64,000 nucleotides of DNA. Origin: Promerops cafer (Eukaryota > Chordata > Aves > Passeriformes > Nectariniidae). Shown here in pieces: positions 45,275 through 55,400 of this stretch. The notes below the pieces were generated by a model. It saw only the letters and a program-made list of their open reading frames with translations, made no database searches and was not told the origin of the DNA. The stretch is from positions 434,001 through 498,000 of the forward strand of contig VZSE01013530.1 in NCBI GenBank assembly GCA_013398275.1, read 5' to 3'. Position 1 is the first letter of the stretch. Each line of letters starts with the position of its first letter. Both the position numbers and the translations under genes were made by a program.

Positions 45275-47847
45275 GCAAAGCTAGGTTAATTTGAGCTGGC
45301 TTCTAAACATAGAGTTTGTGGGAGGAAGAAGATCAAAAGGGCAGAGAGTGAAATTATTTTCAAGCCACTGCAAAGCATTTTGGAAACAATGGAAGGAACA
45401 GTGCTCCAGCAATAAGGTGCTCTGGGTTGCATCCCCTTGTGTGTTGACACCACTGAACACATGGAGCCCAGCACCTGGCCGGGGTTCAAGCCCTGATTCT
45501 CCTGGATGGACAGTTCTGCACCATGACCTTTCCTGTCTCCCAAGTTCCCTGACTCAAAGGAGGCACTCTCTGCCCAGCGGGCTCCTCTCCAGTTTCTTTT
45601 GCAGAGCTTCCAGCAGAGCATACCTGACTCCAGAAGATTAAGAAACAGCTATTTGCTGAGGAAACATCTCCTCACTTTGGTCTTTTGTTTCTAAGAGATA
45701 CCACATGAATTCAGAGCTCTGGGGAACCTCCGCAGCCCCTCTCTGCAGATTTCTGTACTGCTGCCTCACCACTTCCCACCTACTTCTTTCCATCCTGCTC
45801 CCAATACAAGAGCTCAGCCACAGAGCACGGTTACATCACCGCCTCAGGAGTCTGGGTGAAAAGGCTCATTTGAACAGCTTGTCATCATCTCTTATCCCAC
45901 ATGCCCATGGCTGGCAGAGCTCTGTGCACCAGGGCATCTCAGCACCAGGGAATTACTGCTTGTGGGCCACACCTCTGTCACAGAGCCAAGGGTTTGGACT
46001 TGTAAAACTGTGTTTCCTGTCAGATGTACAGCTTTCCCAAGCTGTATTTCTTTTCCAGCAGAGGGTTTTACGCGTTTCCCGACGTAAGCCTGTGAGTCCT
46101 TATGGATGATGTTGCCAAGTCTTAATTATAGTTCTCCACACAAGCGTAATGGTGAGATTTATTTAGCACATGGGAAAAGCATGCCTGTCATTCAGATTCT
46201 CTGAGCCTGTGCAGCTTGTTCAGTGTTCCACTCCCTTTTTCTGTCAGTAGGATGACATGGCTGCAATTTCCATGGCAAAAAAGAGGCACAAAACCAGACC
46301 AGCTTGAGCCAAACTGGCTCAGGATGTGGAATTGGAAACTGCATATGACAATGTATTCCGTGACTTCTACTGGTGTCCCCTGAAGCTGCCAGGAATTTAA
46401 GCATCTTTAAGTAATTGTTAGGACTCAGTAAGAATCCTCTGGCAGGAGCTGCTGGAGAGCCAGGACAAGGAAGTAGGACAGCCAACAGGGTGTAGATCAA
46501 ATTCTCCTGCCCTCATCTTGTCCTGCTTTTTGAACTGGTGGTTCCCTTGGCAGAAGGAAGGCTGCATGTGACTCATGCTACTTGTGACTGGCATTGACAG
46601 GGGTAGAAGGTGACCAGCTGAGCTAAATTCAGGCTGCTCGCTGGATGATGTGAGTCCATAGGACCCAGACTTTCTTGTTTCCAGTGCTCCATGAAGGGTT
46701 CTCTGCCTGGAAACAGCCCCATCTGAGAGAGGGCCCAAGAACAAAATAATAGTTAAAAAACAGAATTTCAAAGTAGCTCTAAGTTCCTGTCCATATGTAA
46801 GGGATAGGTATGTGCCAGCAAAGCACGACATTTGCTGGACAGTGGCAGGATTCCTCAGCAGAAAGGGGACAGAGGCATCTTAGTGCCCAGGCTGGTTGTC
46901 AGCATGGACATCCAGCCAGTACAGATGCACTTTTTCTCTAGGTTTAGCTGTAAATTGCTCACAAGCATCCTTGTGGAGAAGGGTTATGTTGTTAAAACCA
47001 TTGTTAATGATCCCCTGCTTTACCCTGAGGAAAGCACTTCTGTGTCATCTGAATTTTGAACATTCAACTCCACAGAAGTTTATTTTCTCTCTTTTGCACC
47101 ATCTAGATGGGGGGTGGAATCAGATCTTATTGTGTCTGTGTCAACAGCATTGCATGAACAATGCAGCCTGATAGGAGCAAAAGCTGGATCCTCTTCAGAC
47201 ACTCCTGCTGATGAAGAACAACTGTAGTGTGGGATATTGAAGAGCTGTTGAGACAATTGTACTTTTGCTCTCTAAAGGTATACTGAAATTAGATGTGCAA
47301 ACCTGATAACCCTTCCCATTCTCTTGAATTATTTCTGGCTTTTTATTTTTACAGTCTCCAGATAAGCATGAAGTGAAGCTGGTCTGTTTTGGTTTTAAAA
47401 TGTGAGACAGGAGTGTTGTCTATCTTTCCACAGCAGCAAGGGAGTATTTCAATGTTTAAAACCCAGGTTTTGATACTTGTGCCTGCTCTGTTCAAAATGC
47501 ACTCTCTGTTTTGTTTGGGCTTCTTACTGGGACTCAAAATTGAAGCTAAGCTATTTATTATCATCACCTTCCTTTAAAATGGCTGCTTCCACTCTATGCT
47601 CAGTCTCACTTTTCTTTACAAAGTGTTGGTGTTGAGAGGACATTCCTCCCTCCTGAACACAAAGTGTTGGGTCCCCTACTTGCAAATACACGTGTGTCTC
47701 TGAAGAAAAACCTGTGTATCAAGTAACACTACATTTATATTGCAATATTTTAACCTGGTACCTGTTGTTACTCTAGCAGCATTCAATGTTTCAGTGGGCT
47801 GCCTTTGAAGCGAGTAGGCTAAAACAGGGGTTATGTGTGAGTACAAA

Positions 47848-47905
47848 GTATGGTCTGTGTGTGTGTGAGTGTGCTGTGGGTGAGTGTGTGGGTATTTGCA
47901 CGTGA
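47848..47905. repeat. Imperfect (TG)n tract
   Basis: GTCTGTGTGTGTGTGAGTGTG continuing as degenerate GTGAGTGTGTGGG. Low-complexity DNA near the end of the presumed FLT4 3' UTR. Confidence 0.8.
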
Positions 47906-48078
47906 GTTTTCCTACCAGTGAGCGTATGTGAGTGATTGTAACTCACATTGAGTCCTGTCTCTGGAAGTTCACGGTTATATATCAAACCAGTTAGAACACT
48001 GCTTCCTTTCCTCTCCCCCATACTACTTGTTATCCTTTGTCATTAAGAGTTTTGTTGTAATATCTAAATGTGAAAATG

Positions 48079-48084
48079 AATAAA
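48079..48084 (+). terminator. FLT4: Probable distal FLT4 poly(A) signal (AATAAA)
   Basis: AATAAA in the context GAAAATGAATAAAGTCATAA, the first canonical hexamer I see downstream of the FLT4 stop. GC-rich intergenic DNA begins about 250 bp later, consistent with a transcript end here. Confidence 0.55.
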
Positions 48085-48467
48085 GTCATAACTGGCAGCT
48101 GCTCTCTGGTTCCTGGGGCCACCTCTGCCCCTGGGGCAGCCCAGCCCCAGCCCAATCCATCAGCACATTTTGGGTTTATGATTTTTACTTTTGGGTACGT
48201 TTGCATTTCCCCACATCCTCTCAGAAACAGCTGGATCTTGTGGTGTTTCCATCCAGGATGAAAGTCTGTCTTTTCTCATGGTGAAGGCAGATTCTCTTTG
48301 GCTGAGCTCGCTGGCAGAAGCAAACACAACACCCAGCCCTGTGCCCCGGATCCACGACCCTTTCCTGTCACCTCGGCCCTGGGGGGGGGGCCTGGGGGTC
48401 TCAGCCCTGGAGGCCTCCAGCCTTCCTGTCCTCATTCACCACGCCAGGGGAACCAGAGACACCCGGA

Positions 48468-48890
48468 CCCCCCTTCTCCTCAGGGAATCAAACCCCTCCC
48501 GGACGCCCTTTCTCAAGGCAACAACATCCCCGGACTCCCCTTCTCCTCATGGTACCAAACCCCCACAGACCCCTCTTCTCCTCAGCGCACCAACCCTCCC
48601 CCAAGACCCCTCTCCTTCTAAGGGCACCCAACCCCGCTTCGGACGCTCGTTCTCCTCAGGGCACCGACACCTCGGACCGGACCCCTTTGTCATTATGGCA
48701 CCAAATTCCCTCCCAGTCCCCCTTCTCCTCATGGCACAGACCCCCCGGACCGGATCCCTTTGTCATTATGGCACCAAATTCCCTCCCAGTCCCCCTTCTC
48801 CTCATGGCACAGACCCCCCGGACCGGATCCCTTTGTCATTATGGCACCAAATCCCCTCCCAGTCCCCCTTCTCCTCAGGGCACAGCCCTC
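48468..48890. repeat. Degenerate minisatellite with 73-bp core
   Basis: The core is about three copies of a 73-bp unit, anchored by CATTATGGCACCAAAT at 48691, 48764 and 48837; the last two copies are almost identical. Upstream, shorter degenerate units keep the CTTCTCCTCAKGGCACC motif. Because 73 leaves remainder 1 on division by 3, each reading frame yields the same three peptide registers in rotation and stays open, which produces spurious ORFs of up to 287 codons. Confidence 0.9.
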
Positions 48891-49065
48891 CCGCCGCCCG
48901 CCCCGCGCGAGCCCCGGGCGGTGCCGCCGGCGGCCCGCAGGTGGCGCCCTCCCCCCGGCGGCCGCGGGCCCCGGCGGGAAGATGGCGGCGCGTCTGTGGC
49001 TGTGTCACAGCAGAGCCAAGGGCGGGAGGGAGGCAGGGGCGGCACCACGGCTGAACCAGGTGTTC
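48890..49065. promoter_or_regulatory. Intergenic CpG island with perfect YY1-type motif
   Basis: About 175 bp of very CpG-dense DNA (CCCGCCCCGCGCGAGCC, CGGCGGCCGCGGGCC) containing AAGATGGCGGC at 48979-48989. That motif is the YY1 consensus typically found just downstream of transcription start sites. It lies about 0.9 kb past the presumed FLT4 end and 2.4 kb before the RNF130 island, so it is a candidate separate promoter. Confidence 0.5.
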
Positions 49066-49248
49066 GCTGAGAAATGGGACACAAGTGGATTCATGAGCGT
49101 TTCCCTAAAAAGGAAAAAAATCACCAGGAGCTCAAGGAATGCTCAGGCACAGCTCCCTCGTTACCCCTGGGGGGACCTGGGAAGGCATCAGCACCATTTG
49201 CTGACTAAAATAATGTGCCCTGAGGAGCCGTCAGTGGCAGAGACATAG
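48982..49248 (+). CDS. Candidate small ORF from the YY1-motif ATG (uncertain)
   Basis: An 88-codon frame starts at the ATG inside AAGATGGCGGC, with an optimal Kozak context (A at -3, G at +4), and ends at TAG 49246-49248. It reads MAARLWLCHSRAKGG onward, is basic and low in order, and matches no family I recognise. A CAG|GT at 49059/49060 could instead end a first exon here. It may simply be a chance frame in the transcript of a non-coding RNA. Confidence 0.2.
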   Translation: MAARLWLCHSRAKGGREAGAAPRLNQVFAEKWDTSGFMSVSLKRKKITRSSRNAQAQLPRYPWGDLGRHQHHLLTKIMCPEEPSVAET

Positions 49249-49577
49249 CTGAGGGGACAGAAGGGGGACATCTCTGCTCCTCTCCATCGTCATCCCTTCA
49301 TCCAGCTCCACCATGGGGTGAAAGCATCCAAAAGGACCTTTTAATTTTCCTTTTCCCATCCAGGGGCCTGCCCATCTGGGGAATGAGGAGATTGAAGCTT
49401 TTCTACTGATGAAATATCCTATTTTGGTGCATCCTGGAGCAATGCTTGGCTGCTCCTCTTCTAGGGCCATGAGTGGTCCCCCTTGGCTGCTCCTGGCCTT
49501 CCTTCCAGCCCATCCATAGGGCATCCATAGGACAGGCTGGGAGGCAGGTGAGGAACAGCCTCCCAGCCATGTGAGCA

Positions 49578-49580
49578 GGG

Positions 49581-49631
<51 letters not shown>

Positions 49632-49650
49632 GACATGGGCATGGGCACGG
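49578..49650. repeat. (GGGCAT)n hexanucleotide repeat
   Basis: About 12 units of GGGCAT with one GGACAT variant near the 3' end and a degenerate final GGGCAC. On the - strand it reads as repeating Pro-Met or Cys-Pro dipeptides in open frames, which are not genes. Confidence 0.95.
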
Positions 49651-51106
49651 GACCGAGGAGGCAGCCCTCACACAGGCATTGGAGCACCTCTCTCCATCAG
49701 GAACACAGCCCACAGGAAACCGGACGGGGCAAAATTAAAACCAGCCATTTCATGTGATTAGCAAAGAACTGGGGATGCTCTGGCTGGACTCCTTGTTTTG
49801 CTTCTAACATGGCCAATGAATGCTTCCTCAATGCTTTTCAAAAGTGCTTTGAGATCCTTCTCTGAAGGTCAGCACAGTGACAGCAAAAAATCCTTCCGGC
49901 TCCCAGGACTTCTTGGCCCCTTCTGAGGACATTTCGGCAATAAAGCACATGAGTTTGCATCAGAATGATGCAGAGTTCTTAGTGCTGAGAAATCAAAGCA
50001 AGAACAGCTCCAAAACATGTTCAGCACACTGCAGTGTGCTCTCACCCTCCAGCTGGGGTGAAAGTTTGGGTGAAGGAGGAGGCAATCAATAGCATGTGGT
50101 TCCTCACCCAGCATGTACCAAGAAGGGCAAAATTAAATTTAAAAAAATGTAAGCAGAACATTCAGTTGCTGCTTCAGAATCATTTCCTGGATTGTATTGG
50201 CATTTCTACAGAGCTTTGCAGAAACAGCTTCTCAGAGGATTTTACAGAACCACACATGCCTTTGGCAGAGTCCATAGGTCCCTTCTGCTCCGAGGTGCAG
50301 GTTTGCAAGCATGGTGCTTTCCTCAGAAATGGAACAGGTCTCTCCAAGGGCAGGAAAAAACTACTTGCATCTCAATGAAATAAACAGACTGTGCTTGGAC
50401 AGTGTTATCTTACATGTGTGTGTGACCAGGTGCATCAAAATGAATAAAATACAAAAGCTCCCAGAAAAAGAACAGGTTAATAAGATGCATAGGTTAAACA
50501 CCAGGCTTATCTGAGGGCCTTCCCCTGCAGCTTAGGAAGTCACCAAGGAGACCATATCTCAAAAGAACAGCTCCACAGCCATTTTTTCAGAAACTTAGAA
50601 AATACCCTAACTCACAGTCCTGCAGTAATTATTCTCTTTGCTGTAAGTAATTTTCCATTAGTTTGCCTTTTAAAATCCAAGGAGGCCATTACACTATTTT
50701 GTTACATCTCCCAAGAGGCTGAAATCCTTAAAACTGTGTTAGTTGATTATTCATCAAACCCTGGTTTACAGTATTTCCTGGGATTAATATTTATTAACAA
50801 TATTTGAGTGTTTGTACAATTTCCCATTTTATTATGTCAGAAGGGTAATGTAGGGTAGGAATGACCGAACCTTGACACAGAGGCTGTGCAGCTCCTGCCC
50901 CAAAAGCCCGTTCAGTTCTACCCGGACAGACTGAACATATCCTACCTGGTTTTCACACACACAGCTCTTTCAACCCCTGTTTCTGACTCTTTGAGTTTTT
51001 TTAAAACTCTTTGTATCTTTTTGGCCATCAGCAGTCCTGAACAGGAAATATTTTTCTGAAAAGATGCTGAGGAGCCATGGGAGCCTGTGTGTGTCCCAAC
51101 ATCCTA
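49651..51106. other. Intergenic DNA between FLT4 and RNF130
   Basis: AT-richer unique DNA with no recognised gene or repeat. Several AATAAA-like hexamers occur in AT-rich runs (for example at 50381 and 50445), but they are not attached to any coding region. Confidence 0.6.
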
Positions 51107-51347
51107 AGCTGCACCAGGGGAGGTTTAGGTTGGACATTAGGAAGACTTTCTTCACAGAAAAGTGATTAGATATTGGAACGGAGTGCCCAAGGAGGTGGTG
51201 GAGTCACCATCCCTGAAGATGTTTAAGGAAAGACTGTGCCATGGTCTAGTTGACATGGTGGTGTTTGGTCACAGGTTGGACTTGATGAGCTCAGCGGTCT
51301 TTTCCAACCGAACGGGTGCTGTGATGCTGGGGTGCTGTGATGCTGTG
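51107..51347 (+). mobile_element. CR1 LINE 3' fragment, sense, abutting RNF130 CpG island
   Basis: Reads GGTTGGACATTAGGAAGACT, GGAGGTGGTGGAGTCACCAT, AGGTTGGACTTGATGAGCTC and GGTCTTTTCCAACCGAACG, the standard CR1 3' region in sense orientation. It ends in degenerate GTGCTGTGATGCT repeats that correspond to the CR1 terminal 8-bp repeat. CpG-island DNA starts immediately after it. Confidence 0.9.
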
Positions 51348-51423
51348 ATCCAACTCCCGGGGAGCCGCAGCTCGCTGAAGCCCGCTGTCATTCCAGCCAC
51401 CCCCGCGCCCGGCTCCCGCCACG

Positions 51424-51465
51424 TTGTGGGCCTGGCCACGCCCACAATGACATCATACATTGTGG
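51424..51465. promoter_or_regulatory. Two interlocked inverted repeats: TTGTGG/CCACAA/TTGTGG at 18-bp spacing
   Basis: TTGTGGGC (51424-51431) pairs with GCCCACAA (51440-51447) across an 8-bp spacer, and CCACAATG (51442-51449) pairs with CATTGTGG (51458-51465) across another 8-bp spacer. The hexamer centres are exactly 18 bp apart and alternate in orientation. ACAATG/CATTGT resembles a SOX core; the factor is not established. Confidence 0.6.
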
Positions 51466-51619
51466 CCCCGCCCCCGGGCTGGCCCAGCCGCCCCGTGGGC
51501 GTGGTCCAGGCCCAAGCTCCGCCTCTCGCCCTCGTGGCGCGGGGCGGGGCATGCGGCGGCTGCGCAGAGCGCGGGGCTGCAGTCAAGGCGCGGGCGCGGA
51601 GCCGGTGGCGAAGCCGCGG

Positions 51620-51620
51620 N
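51620..51620. other. Unresolved base (N)
   Basis: A single N in CCGCGGNGGCACTG inside the GC-rich RNF130 5' region, the only ambiguous base I noticed. It reflects sequencing or polishing difficulty and does not affect the annotated coding sequence. Confidence 0.98.
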
Positions 51621-51991
51621 GGCACTGAGCTGCGCCGCCTGCCGCACTAAGGCGGCGACGAGCCCCCGGGCGAACCGAGGCGGCGCGGCGGGCCGAGTCC
51701 GAGGCGAGCCCCGCGCCTGTTTGCGAGCGCGACTGAGGCGGCAGCGGCGGCTTCAGCCAGCAGCTTCCCCTGGGCTGGCGAGGGACTGCGCGGGGAGGGG
51801 GCCGCGGCACCGCCCCCGCCTCCTCCCCTTCCCTCGCCCGGCCGGAGCTCCCCCGCGGGCGGGTGGTATGAGCGCGGCGCTCTGAGGAACCGTCGGAGCT
51901 CGGCTTCCCCCGAGCAGCCTCCTCTGGGAGCCGCGACGGCGGATCGGACTCGGCTGGGACCTGCCATGACTCCCCTGGCTCCTCCCATGGC

Positions 51992-52156
51992 ATGAGCTCG
52001 AGCTCTCCTCCCCGCTCCGCCTGCTTTTGGTCTCTCTCTGCTCCCGGGCTGTCAGATGGGATAGGACACACCCGGGCGTGCGGGGCTCGACGCTGCCGCG
52101 GGGGAGCGGTGGAGGCAACCGGTGACGGCCGTCGGCTCGCCTGGAGTCGAAGATGA
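51992..52156 (+). CDS. Upstream ORF overlapping the RNF130 start (ATGA)
   Basis: A 54-codon frame starts at ATG 51992 and stops at TGA 52154-52156, which overlaps the RNF130 ATG (52153-52155) as ATGA. The encoded peptide is Ser/Arg/Cys-rich and unlikely to be functional as a protein. The arrangement could regulate RNF130 translation by termination-reinitiation if the transcript starts upstream of it. A 9-codon uORF (51966-51995) overlaps its start in another frame. Confidence 0.4.
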   Translation: MSSSSPPRSACFWSLSAPGLSDGIGHTRACGARRCRGGAVEATGDGRRLAWSRR

Positions 52157-52420
52157 ACTGGCGGTGGGCTCGCCAGCACTGGAACGGCGGCTCCTCCGTG
52201 CTGCTGCTGCTGCCGCTGCTGCTGTGGCACGGCCGGGTCCGGCCGGCCGGCGCCGACAACGCCAGCCAGGCGTACTACACGGCGCTCATCAACGTGACGG
52301 TGCTGAGCCCCGAGCGCGGCGGCCCCACGCTGCTGCGGATCGACCGTGGCCGCTACGGGCAGGACTCCCCGAAGGTGGAGGTCAAGGGGCTGCTGGTGGC
52401 TCCCGTCCCCATCAACGGAG
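52153..52420 (+). CDS. RNF130: RNF130 exon 1 (signal peptide, start of PA domain)
   Basis: ATG 52153 in the context GAAGATGA (A at -3), donor GGAG|GTAAC. Encodes 89 codons plus one base: a leader of about 36 residues rich in Leu with a short CTG run (52201-52224), then the conserved ADNASQAYYTALINVTV and RIDRGRYG blocks with sequons NAS and NVT. The leader is longer than the human one as I recall it (about 27). The next downstream in-frame ATG lies beyond the conserved start, so this start is preferred. Confidence 0.92.
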
Positions 52421-55400
52421 GTAACGCTTCCTCGCTCGCTGCCGGGTGGTTGGTCCTTGCTTGGGCTGGACAGGCTTTCCTAGAGAGCTGTGACAAACGA
52501 GGAGGAAGAGCTTGCCCAGAGGAAAATAAAATAAATCCATGATCTGAGAGTATTGGCTTGAATAACGGCTCAGCAAAGCATAATGTGCTTTCCAGCATGG
52601 ATCCCAGTAGATTGGGTGTATTGAGCGGTGAAGGTGTTATTCCTTAACTAATTACAGAGAGGGTAGCGATAGTTGACAGTATTTGGTTACAGCATTGCCT
52701 TGAATCTCAGAACAGCTGCATAGCCATCTCGCTGTGCATCTGGATAGCTTTGGCAACTGCATGAAGTCAGTTTTTCAGTGTGCAGTTCCTAAAAACGCTG
52801 TTTAAGCTGCCCGTCAAGACTTGGAAGGACTGAAGCTACCAAGCTGTTGCTCTTACAGCCAGCCCAAAATGTGCTTGTTTGCACTACTCAACACTGCATA
52901 GAGTGTCCAAATAAGTTTTCTTTTAATTAAACAAAGCTGTTATCCATCAGTTCTTCTTTTGGTAAATGTTGGGGTTTATAGAGAACACTAATTTGAACAG
53001 CTGGGAGTATTGTCATGATTTTTGCCTGAAGTGAAACCGGTATTTTCAATAATAGTGATGTAGTTTTAATAGTATTTTATTTTGAAAACCATTCTTGACA
53101 TTTTCTAAACTGCCATCTTTGAGAAATGGACCACTTGATGGAATACAGTGGTCCCAACCTGCCTCCTGGACAGTAAACAGCTGAATAATGCACTAAGTGA
53201 AATATTGTAGTCAGTTAAAATTAGGGTCTAAGTGGTGAATACTAAGAGTGTTTTAGAAGAATTGATAACACAAAACTACTGAATTATTAGAAGCTTTAGA
53301 GAATTTGCCAGATCTTAAGATCAAGAAAATACTTTGATGCTTCTTCAGAACAAATGCATTCTGTTAGGCAGCCTCTGTAAGCTTCTGGTCCGGATGGATC
53401 AGGCTGTCCCATCAGCAGGTGCTTGCCAGTCTCACAGGAGCTCAGTTTCATTAGCTATGCAGAATATAACTGGAGTATATTAATGGGGTAGATTTTGGGG
53501 GGGGAAGGGTGAGGAAGCAGAAATTGTTGAGAAGTCTGCTGTAAAATGATTTTTATTTGTACTTCAAATCCTGTCTGTCAGCTAACATTAAATATGTTGC
53601 AGTTGTTCTTCTGCTTCGTGATATTCCTCACATCCCCACACAACCCCCTTGAAATTAGGAGTCTGTCCTGAAAGTTTTAGGCATGTAAATGCTGTTACTG
53701 CAAGCAGTATTTTAATGAGTTTTAAAATACTGCCTTTTAATACATGCAAGGTATCAAAGCACTTTATTTTTTTGAGCTGCATTATTTGTCAAGAAAAACT
53801 TTTGATACTAGTTTCTTTTAATCTGCCTCTGTAACTTTTTCTGCATTCTTTTGATATGCCTTCACTAAGGTGCAATTTAAACACTGAGGGAGGCTTTGAC
53901 AGCATTTTCACAGGTAGCTGATAATAAGAGTTAAATAAAATTATGAACCGTCCATAAACAGTATTTTTATACCTACTGCTAACTACTGTGATGAATAACT
54001 TTATTGAGAAGGCACAGCAGGAAGTGTGAGAATATCAGACCTGACGTGGTTTGATGTAGTGCAGTTGTTAAAACTTTGTTACCAATCTTGGGGGAAATTC
54101 AGTTTTGCCCTTCTGTTTCATAACAGACAACTTAAAGCAAGCACAACAGCAGTCATCTTCTTTACTTTTAAATACTCTGAATTGTTCTGTGTAGGCTGTT
54201 ATATACTTACATTTTATTTGAATTTTGCTGATGCGCCCGTGGTTTAAAAATGTTTCACGTAGTAAGAAAGATTGGAATATTTTATGCTTTTAGTTAAGGT
54301 ATTCTTGAACTTCTGCTTTTTTATATTCAGATTTGATAAAAGACAATGCAGTCTTGCTGAAAGTAATTGCTCTAATGTTTTTGTAATTAGCCTGTTAATA
54401 TTGCTGTAGAACTCGTTTGCAAAATTTTTTCTAATAGCTCTAAACATGAGTAGCTGCCAGCCACTGCTCTTAGAGCAGTAAATACTGTACCCCAGTTTTC
54501 ATGTATCCTCAAAAGAAAAGGACTCTACAATTGTTAGCAACTTTATTTAAAAATACCTTGAATTTGAAACTGCTTTGATGTCAAGCATTCACCCATTTAT
54601 GGGCTATCTTTGAAACTTTCGCAAATGTGGGTGGTCTGTTATCACCTTGATGGCATGGACTGTTTTAGAGCTGAAGTGTCTTTAATTTCACATTTTTGCA
54701 TGCTCTGTGAAGAATCAAAGAATCACAGAATGGTTTGTGTTGGAAGGGACCTTGAAGATCATAAAGTTCCAACCCCCCTGCCATGGGCAGGGATGCTTTC
54801 CACTAGACCAAGCTGCCCGAAGCCCCATTCAGCCTGGCCTTGAATGCTTCCAGGAATGGGGCATCTTAGCACATCCCTTACTCATTGCCTGCAGGGAAAT
54901 AAATAAGTTTGCTAATTCAAGATTTAGGGCCGATGATCTGCTGCTGACCACACACCATTTGTAATTCTAGATGTTCTGTGATATTTTTTTACTTCTATTC
55001 TTGAATATGCCCAATATTTTATGTACTGCTTTTTGAAGATGCCAGTCCCCTGTGGTCACCCATCCTTTAAATCTCAGTGCAGCATGATAGTCAATCACTA
55101 CTCCCATTTCTTTAGCAGGATTTCTTAGTGGAATTCAACCTTATCATATTAATACATGTATTAAAACTCTTTCTGTGTTCTTTTTATAGAGCTGGTATGA
55201 AATTGATAGGGGCTTTCAAAGGCAATGTTCCCCTGGGAGTGAGGTGGCAGTAACTGGCATGACCGCCTGTGAATGTGACGTGTGAAAGTGCAGCTCCAGC
55301 GAGCTCTTGGTCACAGTTGGCTGCTGGGTGTACATTCAGCACCTGTGTGGACATATTTTTCCAAGCACATTAAATGCACGATAGCAGCATAGTTTATTAA

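Larger units (their letters stand above)
44371..48105 (+). other. FLT4: FLT4 3' UTR (3' limit inferred)
   Basis: About 3.7 kb without recognisable coding content runs from the FLT4 stop to the first canonical AATAAA (48079-48084). The stretch before it is AT-rich and T-rich, as expected of a 3' UTR end. An ATTAAA at 45269-45274 with GT-rich DNA just downstream is a possible proximal site, giving a UTR of about 0.9 kb. Only the stop codon is certain. Confidence 0.6.
51350..52430 (+). promoter_or_regulatory. RNF130: RNF130 CpG-island promoter and 5' UTR
   Basis: About 1.1 kb of CpG-dense DNA around RNF130 exon 1, with no evident TATA box. GC boxes include CCCCGCCCCC (51466-51475) and GGGGCGGGGC (51541-51550). 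A set of TTGTGG/CCACAA elements lies at 51424-51465 (separate entry). The transcription start is not determinable. ATGs at 51868-51870, 51966, 51987, 51992 and 52056 precede the coding start and would act as upstream ORFs if transcribed. Confidence 0.8.

Noticed and set aside
48660..48890. CRISPR-like array
   Set aside because: Contiguous tandem units with no unique spacers, in a vertebrate genome.
48191..49054. 287-codon open frame between FLT4 and RNF130
   Set aside because: It runs through the minisatellite, where every frame is open because the unit lacks stops; content is repeat-derived and Pro/Ser-rich.
52122..52424. 100-codon frame overlapping RNF130 exon 1 in another frame, with poly-Ala
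   Set aside because: Shadow of the CTG-rich RNF130 leader; begins at a GTG and has no independent support.
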